Shown here piece after piece: positions 36,325-47,078 of a stretch of 64,000 nucleotides of DNA. Origin of the DNA: Vicia villosa (Eukaryota; Streptophyta; Magnoliopsida; Fabales; Fabaceae); contig NW_026705297.1 in NCBI RefSeq assembly GCF_029867415.1, forward strand, positions 310,001 to 374,000, read 5' to 3'. Below the pieces are notes generated by a model. The model saw nothing but the letters and a program-made list of their open reading frames with translations, ran no database searches and had not been told where the DNA came from. Positions within the stretch are counted from its first letter, which is position 1. The number at the start of each line of letters is the position of its first letter. The position numbers and the translations under genes are program-made.

Positions 36325-36451
36325 GGGTATTTGGTTTGTAATTTTCCTTTTTGTCGGGTTTTCCCGTTGACCTTTGTATTCGGGCTTGAGAACCCCTAGT
36401 TCTCCTATATATATATATATATATATACATTCCTTGCTTATGAAAAAAAAA
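36325..36451 (+). other. LINE 3' UTR and tail
   Basis: Short 3' UTR ending with a (TA)n run at about 36407-36427, then a spacer and an A9 tail directly against the right target duplication. Confidence 0.8.
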
Positions 36452-36465
36452 AGATCTCCTATTTT

Positions 36466-37377
36466 TTAGCACATTTTATGATTGTTGTTCTTTGATTTAA
36501 TATTTTAAATTCACTTTGTTTGATTTTCATATCCACAAATTCACTAAGTTTTGTTATTATGTTGTATTGCAGTGTGTAGAAGACATTTGTGCCAATTGTG
36601 GAAAGTCGTCGTAGAAGTTCACCATAAGTCGAATATCGTAACAAATAAGAAGATGCATTTTGAGATGATTCTTTATGACAAAGAGGTTGTTTTATAAGCT
36701 TGAGTGTGAATATATTTGTGGAATACATTTTTTTTCAGTTTGGGTAGAGCATATCTGTTTGGTTGAATATATTTGTGGAATATAACTTTCACATTGTTAT
36801 AAACAATCTGTTTTTTTAATGTCTTTGCGCTATATGCTTTAATATATTTTTCTATTTTTTCAGAGTACCGATATACGTGTGGTTGTTCCTCCATTGTATA
36901 GTCAGAGTTTACATTCACAGTTGGCCGATCATATGAAATTTCCAGGTCTAACCCAACGAATTGGTCTTCAAACTTTCCACCCACAAGTTTTTACTAAGAC
37001 TGAGGAAGAAAATATGTTAAAAAGAGATCTCTGCCTAATTTGACCTTTAATGTTTTCCTTAACACTTTAAACTTTTTATACTTTGTTGTTAAGCTGAATT
37101 AACATATTGTATTTTATTTTAAGCTTTTAGAATGTATGTCGGAGATTGTTCTTCTTTCGTAGAATTGGCTTTTGTCCTTTTACAAATTAGTGATTAATTG
37201 TAATTTTCACTCTTGGAATATCCTTCCGCTCATTTGTTTCGAGTAGAAGGAGTTTTCCGCTTTGTTTTTGGTTGGGCGGAGTATCTCTTATACTCCTTTA
37301 TTGAATTCCTTTGCCTATTAAAAAAAATTGACATACGACACAACTCATTTGTTAATTTTTAACATCATTTATTTCTT
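36466..37377. other. Intergenic; one possible exon-like frame
   Basis: AT-rich. A plus-strand open frame from about 36863 to 37018 follows a TTTTTTCAG acceptor-like site and reads VVVPPLYSQSLHSQLADHMK with a charged end. No family is recognised and there is no partner exon. Otherwise nothing. Confidence 0.3.
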
Positions 37378-37382
37378 CTCAT

Positions 37383-37882
37383 TGTTAGCGCAACATCGGG
37401 GGAGGGTCGAGTTCAGGAGCATTGTTAATTTCTGGGACATTCCTTTGAGCAACACACCTTTGTGGGAGAGACACCACACTCCCCCTCAAGTGTGAGTCTT
37501 ACACAACGCTCTCCCTCATGTGGAAGCTTCTCTTCCACATACACTTGTATCCGTTGACTTCAACTACATGTATCCGTTGATTCTCTTCAACTACATGTAT
37601 CCGTTGACTTTCAACTACACGTTTTAGCCGATCCTTTTTTTTCTCGAACCAAAGGCTCATGATACCATTGTTAGCGCAACATCGGGGGAGGGTCGAGTTT
37701 GGGAGCATTGTTAATTTCTGGGACATTCCTTTGAGCAACACACCTTTGTGGGAGAGACACCACTTCTCCACCTAAAACCTTAAGCTGATAGGTGAGTGGG
37801 TTCTCCCACTTATATATGCTCAAGTCACCACGCACATTTCCAATGTGGGACTATTATCCACAGTCACACTTGATTCTCAACA
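37383..37882 (-). mobile_element. TRIM (miniature LTR retrotransposon), complete with target duplication
   Basis: The element is 500 bp and bounded by the perfect 5-bp duplication CTCAT (37378-37382 and 37883-37887). In minus orientation it has a 214-bp 5' LTR (37669-37882, TGTTGAGAATC...GCGCTAACA), PBS TGGTATCATGAGCC (37654-37667), about 180 bp of interior, and a polypurine tract ACTTGAGGGGGAG. A 3' LTR follows (37383-37478) that lacks its first 118 bases or so. The interior has three copies of GTCAACGGATACA-type words. No coding capacity. The LTR holds GCATATATAAGTGGG, a TATA-box-like site. Confidence 0.88.
37654..37667 (-). other. TRIM primer-binding site
   Basis: On the minus strand TGGTATCATGAGCC, one base after the LTR end CTAACA. 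It fits a tRNA-Met-type primer. Confidence 0.75.
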
Positions 37883-37911
37883 CTCATTAGGTAAGTTTTT
37901 CTAATAACTTA

Positions 37912-37952
<41 letters not shown>
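37912..37952. repeat. (ATT)n microsatellite
   Basis: About 13 uninterrupted trinucleotide units just after the TRIM. Confidence 0.95.
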
Positions 37953-37953
<1 letters not shown>

Positions 37954-39518
37954 GTTTTTCTTAATTTTTCTTAATTTATTCAAGATCAATTTTCAAGGTA
38001 TAAAATCTCTCACTTAGCACATATATATTAGGGTTAAATATATTAAGCCCCCTGCCATTATAGCGAGTTTTGATTTAGGCCCCCTGAAGTTTTTTTATTA
38101 AAGGCCCCTTATAATTTATAAATTATGGATTTACCTAACCCTTTTACCATATTTACTGATTGGGCTTTGATGTATTTGTCATGGTGGAAATTGTTTGGTG
38201 ACTGAGACAAATGATTCAATATATGAATCTAGGATTTTTGTGTAGGGATGGCAACGGGTCGGTTCGTGTGTAAACAATTAAACATATATTTAATTTATTA
38301 TTAAAATCTAACAAAACAACATCATCTACAACAACTACCACAAATTTAATAGAGATTGTGGCTTAACAAAAATGAATGAAATAAGGCTTTGAGAGATTTT
38401 TTGAGTAATATTTGATTAAGATTTTGAATGGAAATGGAGAGAAATAGAGAGTTTAGTGGAGAGTATTATGAGAGTTGAGAGGGTTTCTAGAAAGCTAAAG
38501 GTGATGAGAAAAGAAAACACATAGGGATTATATAATGACCTATTTGATGTGATATTCTCCTCGCAATGCAAAATAATTGTGGTGCTTTTTGTGAAAAAAT
38601 GTCTCTCAACGTTACCTTGCAAGACCCACATTTCTCGTAGTGAATAAAAGGAGACTAAAAAGAAGAAAATAAATACAAATAATTACCCAATGTGAGACTC
38701 ATACAAGGATTTACTAATAATATTCCAACAAATATATCTATTGCTTTCTCTTTAATTTCATATGGCTTTCCCATTTTAACTACAAAGATAAAATTTGGAT
38801 GCATACATTATGAGTAATCAATGCAAACTTTGACCAATGTAATTAATTCTTACTATGATTTCTAGCATTCGAAAGTTCAGAAGGCGTTGAGTAAGCAACC
38901 AAAAAGATGTTACGAAAAACAAAATAAAAGAAATTAAATAACATTTAATCACAACAATGTAATTTAGCAGTAATAACAAAACGTATAGGTTCGAGTGACA
39001 AACGAGTCTCTGCAAATACAGAGTTCAATTCCTAGCAGAAATATACTTGGTCAGGATTAGTCGATCTACTATATAAGTCGGAACCGATGCGAAAGCAACA
39101 AAAAAAAACAATAGATCCTATGTAGGTCGGAATCGGTGCGGTAGAAAAGAAAACAATGGATCCATATTTTCTACTGCCTTTTGAAACCTCGATTTTAAAG
39201 CATGAACACAAATTGAAATTCTTGTGACAAATCCTATTCAAACTCATAGGATAAACAAACCTTATTTAATCCAAAGTGAAAATTACATTAAAATGAAACA
39301 AATAAGACAACACTGAACCATTCAAATTAAGCTCAAATACATAGTACCAAACCATAGTGGAAGCATAGTTTATTGAAAGTGGAAAAGAACACTAAAAATG
39401 AAAAACTCAACAATCCAAATTAATGTGAAATGCACACTAACATGCTAATAGTAGAAGCATGGTTTATGACTTTACGTAACGTGGAAGAAATAAACATCCA
39501 AATGATGGATTCATCATT
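37953..39518. other. Intergenic, no gene seen
   Basis: AT-rich. Bases 39050-39170 hold an imperfect duplicate of about 55 bp (TAAGTCGGAACCGATGCG / TAGGTCGGAATCGGTGCG). GCCCCCTG words recur at 38047-38110. No coding signal. Confidence 0.5.
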
Positions 39519-41244
39519 TTAGAAAAACTGAGCAGAAGAAACCAACTCCATGTTTCCATCTGAAAGATTCATGTTTCCGAGGTGGAACTCGATATTATTC
39601 TCGTTTTGAGATCCATTCAGCATTGGTGAAAGGTAAGGATAATACATGTTGTTAGGTGAAACATCAGAGAGAATCTGATTTCTAGTAGATTGGTTCTTAT
39701 AGTATTGGTTAAGTACAGGTTCAACATTATTATTCACCTTGAAAAGTTGTTGCATGAAGAGAAGTTCATCGTCGTAAGATTCAGCTATGAGTGACGATGA
39801 CGATGAGTTTTCATGAAACATGTTAGGAAAAACAAGGTGAGATTGGTCCATGGAAGGGTCCTCAGAGATGGATGAAGTGGTTGTGGATGGTTTTTGAGTT
39901 AGGGTTTTGATATAGTCTTGAAGAATAGAGGATTGTGGTTTACCATCTTTGGTTTGAGGCCTTTTGTTCTTTCTCTTTGAATTTTGTCTCCTTTTAGTTG
40001 CATTCCAATGATTCTTGATTGCATTTTCAGTTCTTCCTGGAATTTTCTTCGCGATTTCGGCCCATCGGTTTCCCATCTTGCCATGACATTCTACTAAGAT
40101 CTTCTCTTCTTCCTCGCTCCAACTATCTTTCTGCAACATGTTCAAAAATTTTGGAGTCATAAGATCACAAAGTTCAAATTTTATTGTTACTAATATTCAA
40201 TAAAATATGAAAATACAATTTGAAGGGAAACCCTAATAAATAAACCCTAATAAGTGAAATTTTTTTGTTTTGATAATATATGATAATTAATCCAAATACT
40301 GGCTTAGAATGTAAGAATTGTTGGATGAAACAAAGATTAATTTGGAAACTAACAACATTATGCTGTTTATACATTAACTTTTGACTTAGGAACTTGACAC
40401 AAGTTCATAAAATATTAGAATGTAAATATAGAAAAAGTGATCAAACTATGCAAATGCCAAAAATAGATCATAGAATATAAAATCTTAATCTATATATGTT
40501 CAATAACTATCAAAACATAGATAAATTTTATGTATATTTTATAGAGAAAATATATAAAAAAATTGAGAGGATTTTTAGAAATGGCATACTTTAATATCAG
40601 GCCTAAGATGATTTTGCCATCTCTCCCTACACTGCTTTCCAGCTCTTCCTTCCAACTTCTCAGCTATTTGAGACCATTTTCTTACACCATATAGCTTCAC
40701 CAACTTCAACAATTTCCTTTGTTTTTAACATAATAAAAAAAACACCTTAAAATTTAGTCAAAATATATATTATTAAAAAGCATAAACAAATAGACAAAAA
40801 AAATAATAATTGTTTGATTGAATTACTAAACCTGTCTTCTTCATCACTCCACTGTCCTTTGATCAAAGAAAGAGATGACACTTTCTTAGGTCTTTTTGCC
40901 ACCACTTTTGCTGCACCACCATTCCCTAATCCATTGATCACATCTTCTTTCTCCACACACAATGAAGGAATTTGTTGTGTCCAATTCATCACCTCTTCAT
41001 CTCCCAATAGATGATCAACAAAGCCACCTTCTTGAGTCATCATATTGTTACTATTAGGCCACATATAACTATATGTTGATGAAGCACCAAAGCTACAAAA
41101 GTTTTCATCATCAATGTTTTGAGGGAAATGGCTTCTTTGACCACATAAGAATCTATCAATGGCAGTCAAAGGAGGACCTACAGAAGAGTGGTTGGCCATT
41201 TTCATATCATCACCAACACCAAAGTGTGATCCAATTGTTTTCAT
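39519..41244 (-). CDS. R2R3-MYB transcription factor, MYB98/MYB118-like, 3 exons
   Basis: Nuclear DNA-binding regulator. Minus-strand exons 40832-41244, 40590-40716 and 39519-40130 join through GT-AG introns to a 383-codon frame. The N-terminal 128 residues are acidic and unstructured. R2 (about 129-180) runs from [10 protein letters not shown] to [20 protein letters not shown] with three spaced Trp. R3 (about 181-231) runs from [12 protein letters not shown] to [24 protein letters not shown] at the start, the Trp-initiated R3, [11 protein letters not shown] and NATKRRQ are typical of the MYB98/115/118/119 group, which acts in the female gametophyte (MYB98) and in seed endosperm or maturation (MYB115/118). 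The Ser-rich C-terminus is likely the activation region. Both intron positions are those usual for R2R3-MYB genes. It looks intact. The exact orthologue is not decided. Confidence 0.93.
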
Positions 41245-42974
41245 GAATTTTTCTTATGGAGAATGAAATCACAAAAAGGGAGAGAACGTGAAAAAAAATG
41301 GATATGAGAAAGTTATAATTACAAGGCTTTGTGATTAGACATATGTATTAGTAGTCATTGATTATGCACTATGATCTAATGGATAGGAATGAAATATATA
41401 TTGTAACTGCTGATATTCCTCTTTGACAAAATTTAGTGAGCTAGGAGGAATCAATGGGATAGTATTAATCCCTATTTTTAATTCTTAATTTAATTTGAAT
41501 TTTTGTTAAATATTTTATTATGTACGTATATTATAACATTGCTTAACAATCATAATGAACTAATTAATGGGAATATTGACATAAATATGATTTAACTTTC
41601 CATTGTGAGTCATTATTATATATTTAAAATCATTAAAGGATAAAAAAAATTTCAACTTTTATTTTGCTTAGACATATGTAATTCAGGTTTGTAAAGATTT
41701 TAAATAGGATAATGTTAATTTGGGTCTTAGGGCACATAGTAATAAACAACCTATAAATAGTTGCAATAGTCGTTACAAATAAATAATCAAACAAATTTTA
41801 ATAGATTATGTAATTTAAATTCAAATAAACCTAGATAGCAAGATTGTTTTTGATATATACATATTGTTTTGAAAATGTATAAAAATAAATCATTTTATAA
41901 TATTTATTAAAAATCCTACAATATGTCAATATATACTAGTATTTGATGAAACAAAATATTAAATTCTTAAATCAAATACATAAAGAACAAGAGATGTGTC
42001 AAAAGAAACAAGGTAGAGGATGAGGAACGGTTTGCATTTCAAGCTCTCGAAAATTTATGTTTTTAAAAATTGTTTATTTTGAACTGTTCGATCAAAATCT
42101 GACTTTTTTTTAATTCATGAAATGTGAGTAAGTGATTGCATTAAAGGTTAATATGTTTAAAAAAATTAAATTGGACTAAACTGATCGGTTGAATCGGAAA
42201 CTATGATCTAACCTAATTTGGGAATTATGGTCTAACCTAACTCGGTTTGGATGTTTAATATTGTTTCAACTAGAAAAAATTTGACAAACCTTAGAACTAG
42301 GATGGTCTAGAAAATTGTATTGGTAAAAAAAGTATAGGTGTGTATGTCATCCTTGCAAGGGAAGGGGTACTGATATGCCTTAGTTGGTTTATAATAATTT
42401 GTGGTGGTTAGGGCTTCCCTAAGGCGGTGAGAAGCCATGTATGGTGGTTTTAGAATACCTGTCCACGTGATGTGAGAAGCTCTGTATACCCGTTTGGTGT
42501 TTAGGTATAAGCGTATGAATTATGATCTTTTGTGCAAGTTAGGATCTAATCCCATTCTCCTTAGAGGAGAAGTATTTTCAAGGGCCTAGGGTTTTCTTGG
42601 AAAATCTCACCACCCACACAGTCAAGGGTAGACCATTGAATCCCTTTTTTCTAGGAATACATGGACTAACTACTGATCATGACATCTCTCTGTCCAAGAA
42701 ACATCTTATCCCCCATTTTCCATGATAGGACGAGAGGAAAGCCCATGGGCGAGGGGATACCTCCCTGAATGCGAAATATGGTTGTCGCCCTTCCAAAGGG
42801 CGGCAAAAATTATCACCCTTGTTGGGTCTTTTACAAATATGATACTACACAGTTCTTCAAGCACGAGGGATTTAATAGAGGACTAAGTGCTTTTAGACTA
42901 TGAACGAAGGAGTATCTTGAGGCCCCAAGTTTCTTGATGATATGCGACGATCCAGACCAATTAGGCTTTAAGCC
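41245..42974. other. Upstream of MYB gene; then unidentified repeat-like DNA
   Basis: 41245-42290 is AT-rich probable promoter and spacer. From about 42300 the composition becomes GC-richer with phrases such as GAGAAGCCATGTATGG and AAAGCCCATGGGCGAGGGG. This resembles transposon DNA and continues beyond the SIRE insertion at 51990. No ORF is recognised. Confidence 0.45.
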
Positions 42975-42979
42975 TTTAA

Positions 42980-44185
42980 TGTTAGAACAAGATTTGTTCT
43001 GATCAATTATCTTAGTTTTGATGATAACAATAATATGAATTTTGCTTAAGATAATATGGTACTCTAATCCAATGCAATTTCCTTTTCAGGAAATATATAA
43101 AGAGTACGCATAATTCAGCGCTCAGAAGCTTTGTCTCAAGGGTTCAGCATGCAACATCAGAACATGGTCTGCCAAGACATCAGAAGATGGTCGAAGCAGA
43201 ATCAGAACATGGGTCTATGGAAGCATCAGAAGAACAAGAGAACAGAAGCACTGAAGTTCTGATGGTATCACGCTCAGAAGCACTTCAAGGTCAGAAGATC
43301 AGAAGATGCTATGCACCAAGCTGTTTGACTCTGATGATATTCAAACGTTGTATTCACAAACATCAGATCAGAAGGAAGTACAAGTGGCAAGCTACGCTGA
43401 CTGACAAAAGGAACGTTAAAAGCTATTCTAGGCTACGTCAGTAGACACAGCGTGAACAAGGCTCGAGGTAGTTGACAAAAGCGTATAACATTAAATGCGA
43501 TGCTGTACGGAACACGCAAAGCATTAAATGCATTCAACGGTCATCTTCTCCAACGCCTATAAATATGAAGTTCTGATGAGAAGCAAGGTTAACGACTCTG
43601 AACAAAAACAACTCAAATTAAACTTGCTGAAACTCTGTTCGAATCAAAACTCAGAATCTTCATCTTCATCAAAGCTCACTACATTGCTGTTGTAATATAT
43701 TAGTGAGATTAAGCTTAAACGTTAAGAGAAATATCACAGTTGTGATTATCGCTTTTTAGAAGCATTTGTAATTCTCTTAGAATTGATTACATTAAGTTGT
43801 AAGGAACTAGAGTGATCGTGTGGATCAGAATACTCTAGGAAAGTCTTAGGAGTGAACTAAGCAGTTGTAACTAGAGTGATCGTGTGGATCAGTATACTCT
43901 AGAAAAGTCTTAGAGGGTATCTAAGCAGTGTTCCTGGAGTGATCAGTGTGTGATCAGTAGACTCTGGAAGACTTAGTTGCTGACTAAGTGGAAAACCATT
44001 GTAATCCGTGCGATTAGTGGATTAAATCCTCAATTGAGGTAAATCATCTCTGCGGGGGTGGACTGGAGTAGTTTAGTTAACAACGAACCAGGATAAAAAT
44101 AACCGTGCATTTTATTTTTATCTGTCAAGTTTTTAAAGCTACACTTATTCAAACCCCCCCTTTCTAAGTGTTTTTCTATCCTTCA
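42980..44185 (+). repeat. 5' LTR of SIRE-like element
   Basis: 1206 bp, rich in CAGAAG words in its U3. TATAAATA at about 43559 is a likely TATA box. Three diverged copies of a GGAGTGATC...ACTCT repeat lie at 43805-43970. Confidence 0.92.
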
Positions 44186-44753
44186 TTTAAGAGAGATGAT
44201 ATTGCTTGACTGATGAGATCTATGAGTCCCCTAGGCAAAGTGATATGAAGCTTGAGTGATAAGACTGTAATTCCCTTAGACAAGGCATTGAATTTCTGGG
44301 GCAGGACTTCTATCAGACCCTCAAACAAGACTTGAGGATGTCTTTTAGGCTAGACTTTGGTTGCATCTCTTGGGCGAGACTTCTATGTTTGGTCTCGCCC
44401 AAGGAAACTTTAAGTCCCTCAGGTTGAGAGTTTGAATAGCTTGGGTAACCTAAGTTCCTAAGGCAAAGTGATGTGGAGCGTGACTAATGAGACAATAAGT
44501 CTTTCACGCGAGGCATTGACCCTCTCGGGTGGGACATCTAGCAAGCCCTAAAACAAGACTTAAGACTAAGCCTCTAAGGCTAGAATTCAGTAGTGCCTCT
44601 TGGACAAAATTTCTATGTTTGGTCTCGCCCGAGGAAACTCTAAGTCCCTTAGGCGGAGAGTTTCACTACTACACAAAACCCAATTAACAATGGTTGGGAA
44701 AGATATATACCAACCTGGGCCTATGCGTTGTTATGTACGTAGAGTTTCGTTGA
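44186..44753 (+). repeat. Copy of the element's own right flank inserted behind its left LTR
   Basis: Identical to 51990-52557 as far as I can read. It includes the TTTAA target duplication, two units of a 228-bp tandem repeat and the first 90 bp of a CACTA terminus (44664 onward). At 44754 the sequence switches inside the gag frame. Confidence 0.92.
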
Positions 44754-46359
44754 GTATGAGAAGATATCTAACAGGGAAACGGCCTATGACATATATGAGT
44801 CCTTGAAAATGACTCATGAAGGAAATGCTCAAGTCAAGGAGACTAAAGCTCTAGCTTTAATCCAGAAGTATGAAGCCTTCAAGATGGAGGATGATGAAGA
44901 CATTGAAAAGATGTTTTCAAGATTTCAAACTCTTACTGCTGGATTGAGAGTTCTTGACAAGGGATACACCAAGGCTGATCACGTAAAGAAGATCATCAGA
45001 AGCTTACCCAGAAGATGGGGTCCTATGGTGACTGCATTCAAGATTGCAAAGAATCTGAATGAAGTTTCTCTGGAAGAGCTTATCAGTGCCTTGAGAAGTC
45101 ACGAAATAGAGCTGGATGCAAATGAGCCTCAAAAGAAAGGTAAGTCTATTGCATTAAAATCCAATATCAAGAAATGCACTAACGCTTTTCAGGCTAGAGA
45201 AGAAGATCCTGAAGAATCAGAATCTGAAGAAGAAGATGAACTGTCTTTGATTTCCAGAAGGCTAAATCAACTCTGGAAGACTAAGCAAAGGAAGTTCAGA
45301 GGCTTCAGAAGTTCAAAGAAATTTGAACGTGGAGAATCTTCTGATGACAGAAGATTTGACAAGAAGAAGGTCATGTGCTATGAATGCAATGAGCCTGGAC
45401 ACTACAAGAATGAATGTCCAAATCTTCAGAAGGAAAATCCCAAGAAAAAGTTTCATAAGAAGAAAGGTCTTATGGCAACCTGGGATGAGTCAGAAGATGA
45501 TTCAGACTCTGAAGATGAGCAGGCCAACTGTGCGCTGATGGCGACAGAAGATGACGGATCAGAATCTACATCAGAATCAGATTCTGAAGAGGTATTTTCT
45601 GAACTTACTAGAGATGAGTTAGTTTCCGGTCTAACTGAACTTCTGGAACTCAAGTCTCAGATTAGTCTCAAATACAAAAAGCTGAAAAAGCTATTTGAAT
45701 TTGAAACAAAGAAGCTTGAGTTGGAAAATTCTGAATTAAAAGAAAAACTTTTAAAATTATCCAATAATGTTGGATCTCCTTCTGATTCAGAAAAATCCAC
45801 TCCTAGTCTAAACCATATTCTGAAAGAATATGATCTAAGTCTTAGGAAGTTCTTATCCAGAAGTATTGGCAGAAGTCAGCTAGCTTCTATGATATATGCT
45901 GTGTCTGGAAACAAAAGAGTTGGCATTGGTTTTGAGGGTGAAACCCCATACAAACTTGAACCTGTTGATGAAATGAAATTCACATACAAGCCATTGTATG
46001 ATCAGTTCAAGTATGGCCACTCCCATGATATTAGGCACACTTCACATGCTCAAAGTTTTCACATAACACACACCAAAAAGCATGTGACACAACCTAGGAA
46101 ATATCATGAAACTCACATTAAGAATTATCATGCTGTTCCTCCTATTGCTTACAATGTTAAACCCAAGTTCAATCAGAACTTGAGAAAATCTAACAAGAAA
46201 GGACCCAAGAAAATGTGGGTACCAAAGAAAAAGACTATTTCTTTTGCAGATTCTCTTGACGACAAAGAAGATAAAAGTCAACATGACATGTCTCCTGGAC
46301 TCAAGTTGGTCTCAACACTTGAAGGGAAGAAAGATTGGCTTCCAAGTTCTGGTACTTAA
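44754..46359 (+). pseudogene. SIRE-like Gag, 5'-truncated
   Basis: The frame is open from the junction at 44754 (EYEKISNRETAYDIYESLKM...), although the first ATG is at 44803, giving 518 residues. Residues 1-115 of that count form the UBN2-type Copia gag domain (MFSRFQTLTAGLRVLDKGYT, VKKIIRSLPRRW). A CCHC knuckle CYECNEPGHYKNEC sits at about 191-204. Then comes an acidic Ser/Glu-rich linker with a Leu-rich helix, and a GPKKMWVPKK end. The N-terminal part of the gag domain, the start codon and the PBS are lost at the rearrangement. Gag forms the virus-like particle in which reverse transcription occurs. Confidence 0.88.
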
Positions 46360-46439
46360 ATCTGTTGAAGAAACTTTGTCTGAAGGAGATCAGAAAAGAT
46401 AGTTTATCAGTCTTGAAATCATCTGTTTTGTTTGTTTCT

Positions 46440-46770
46440 CAAGTAATGGTGTTTCGTTCTTATGTATTCTGAACGCTCAAAAGGCTACAGAGTATACAAT
46501 ACTGAAACATTGATTGTAGACGAATCAATAAATATCTGGTTTGATGATAAACTTGTTTCTGATGAAACAAAGCGGCTTAAGAATTTCTGCAGATACAATT
46601 TTGTCGTATCAGAAGCTGCAGAACAAAGAAGTGAATCTCTAGAAGCTGTGTATATCAGAAGTAATGGATCAGAAGATCATTCAGATTTATATCAGCACAC
46701 TTCAGAAGGAGTGTTTCCAGAAGAGAAAGTTGATCAGATCAGAAGCAGTGATCAGAATCTGAAGGCGTAA
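46440..46770 (+). pseudogene. Pol remnant (segment after the integrase core)
   Basis: YSERSKGYRVYNTETLIVDE and SINIWFDDK are the signature that follows the integrase core in Copia pol polyproteins (GYS..SKGYRVYN). The frame is open for 103 codons to 46770. Protease, integrase core, reverse transcriptase and RNase H are absent on both sides, so a large deletion has removed about 3 kb of pol. Confidence 0.8.
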
Positions 46771-47078
46771 AGTTTATTCTAAAATTTACAGCTGTCATCT
46801 ATTATCTGATGGTGAACACGTGTCTGAACGGTTTGTACAAAGCGTGCAGTTGAAAAGACGCCGACCTAGGTAACTGTATTAAATCATTTCATTTACTGTG
46901 TTCTCTCTCCTAATGTCATTTCTCATTAAATGCATAATGATTTTTTTTTAAATCTTTTAAATAACCCGCTTCATCTTCATTCCCTCTTTTTCTCTCTTTC
47001 TCTCTCTCTTGTGCATTCACTTCGTTGCATTTCTCTTCAAACCCTAGTTTTCTGATTTGATCTCAAAGCATTATCATC
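46771..47078 (+). other. Leader of env-like ORF
   Basis: A pyrimidine-rich stretch (46980-47030, TCTCTCTTTCTCTCTCTCTT), AACCCTAG and TTTAAATA at about 46958 precede the ATG at 47079. It looks like a promoter with a 5' UTR and would let the ORF be made from its own mRNA. This is inferred from sequence only. Confidence 0.4.

Larger units (their letters stand above)
30573..36451 (+). mobile_element. Full-length L1-type LINE (RRM-ORF1 subclade)
   Basis: A 5.9-kb non-LTR retrotransposon bounded by the perfect 14-bp direct repeat AGATCTCCTATTTT (30559-30572 and 36452-36465). It has a 75-bp 5' UTR, ORF1 with an RRM domain, ORF2 with endonuclease, RT and a C-terminal zinc motif, and a short 3' UTR with (TA)n and an A tail. 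Plant LINEs with an RRM in ORF1 are known (the BNR type from beet). The complete 5' end, long perfect duplication and nearly open ORFs point to a recent insertion. Confidence 0.93.

Noticed and set aside
43187..43444. 85-codon ORF, identical at 50991-51248
   Set aside because: Lies inside both SIRE LTRs in the CAGAAG-rich part; no domain and no independent support.
42980..44753. A 1774-bp LTR
   Set aside because: TG...CA ends, the TTTAA duplication on both sides and the polypurine tract fix the LTR at 1206 bp. The remaining 568 bp is flanking DNA with a CACTA terminus.
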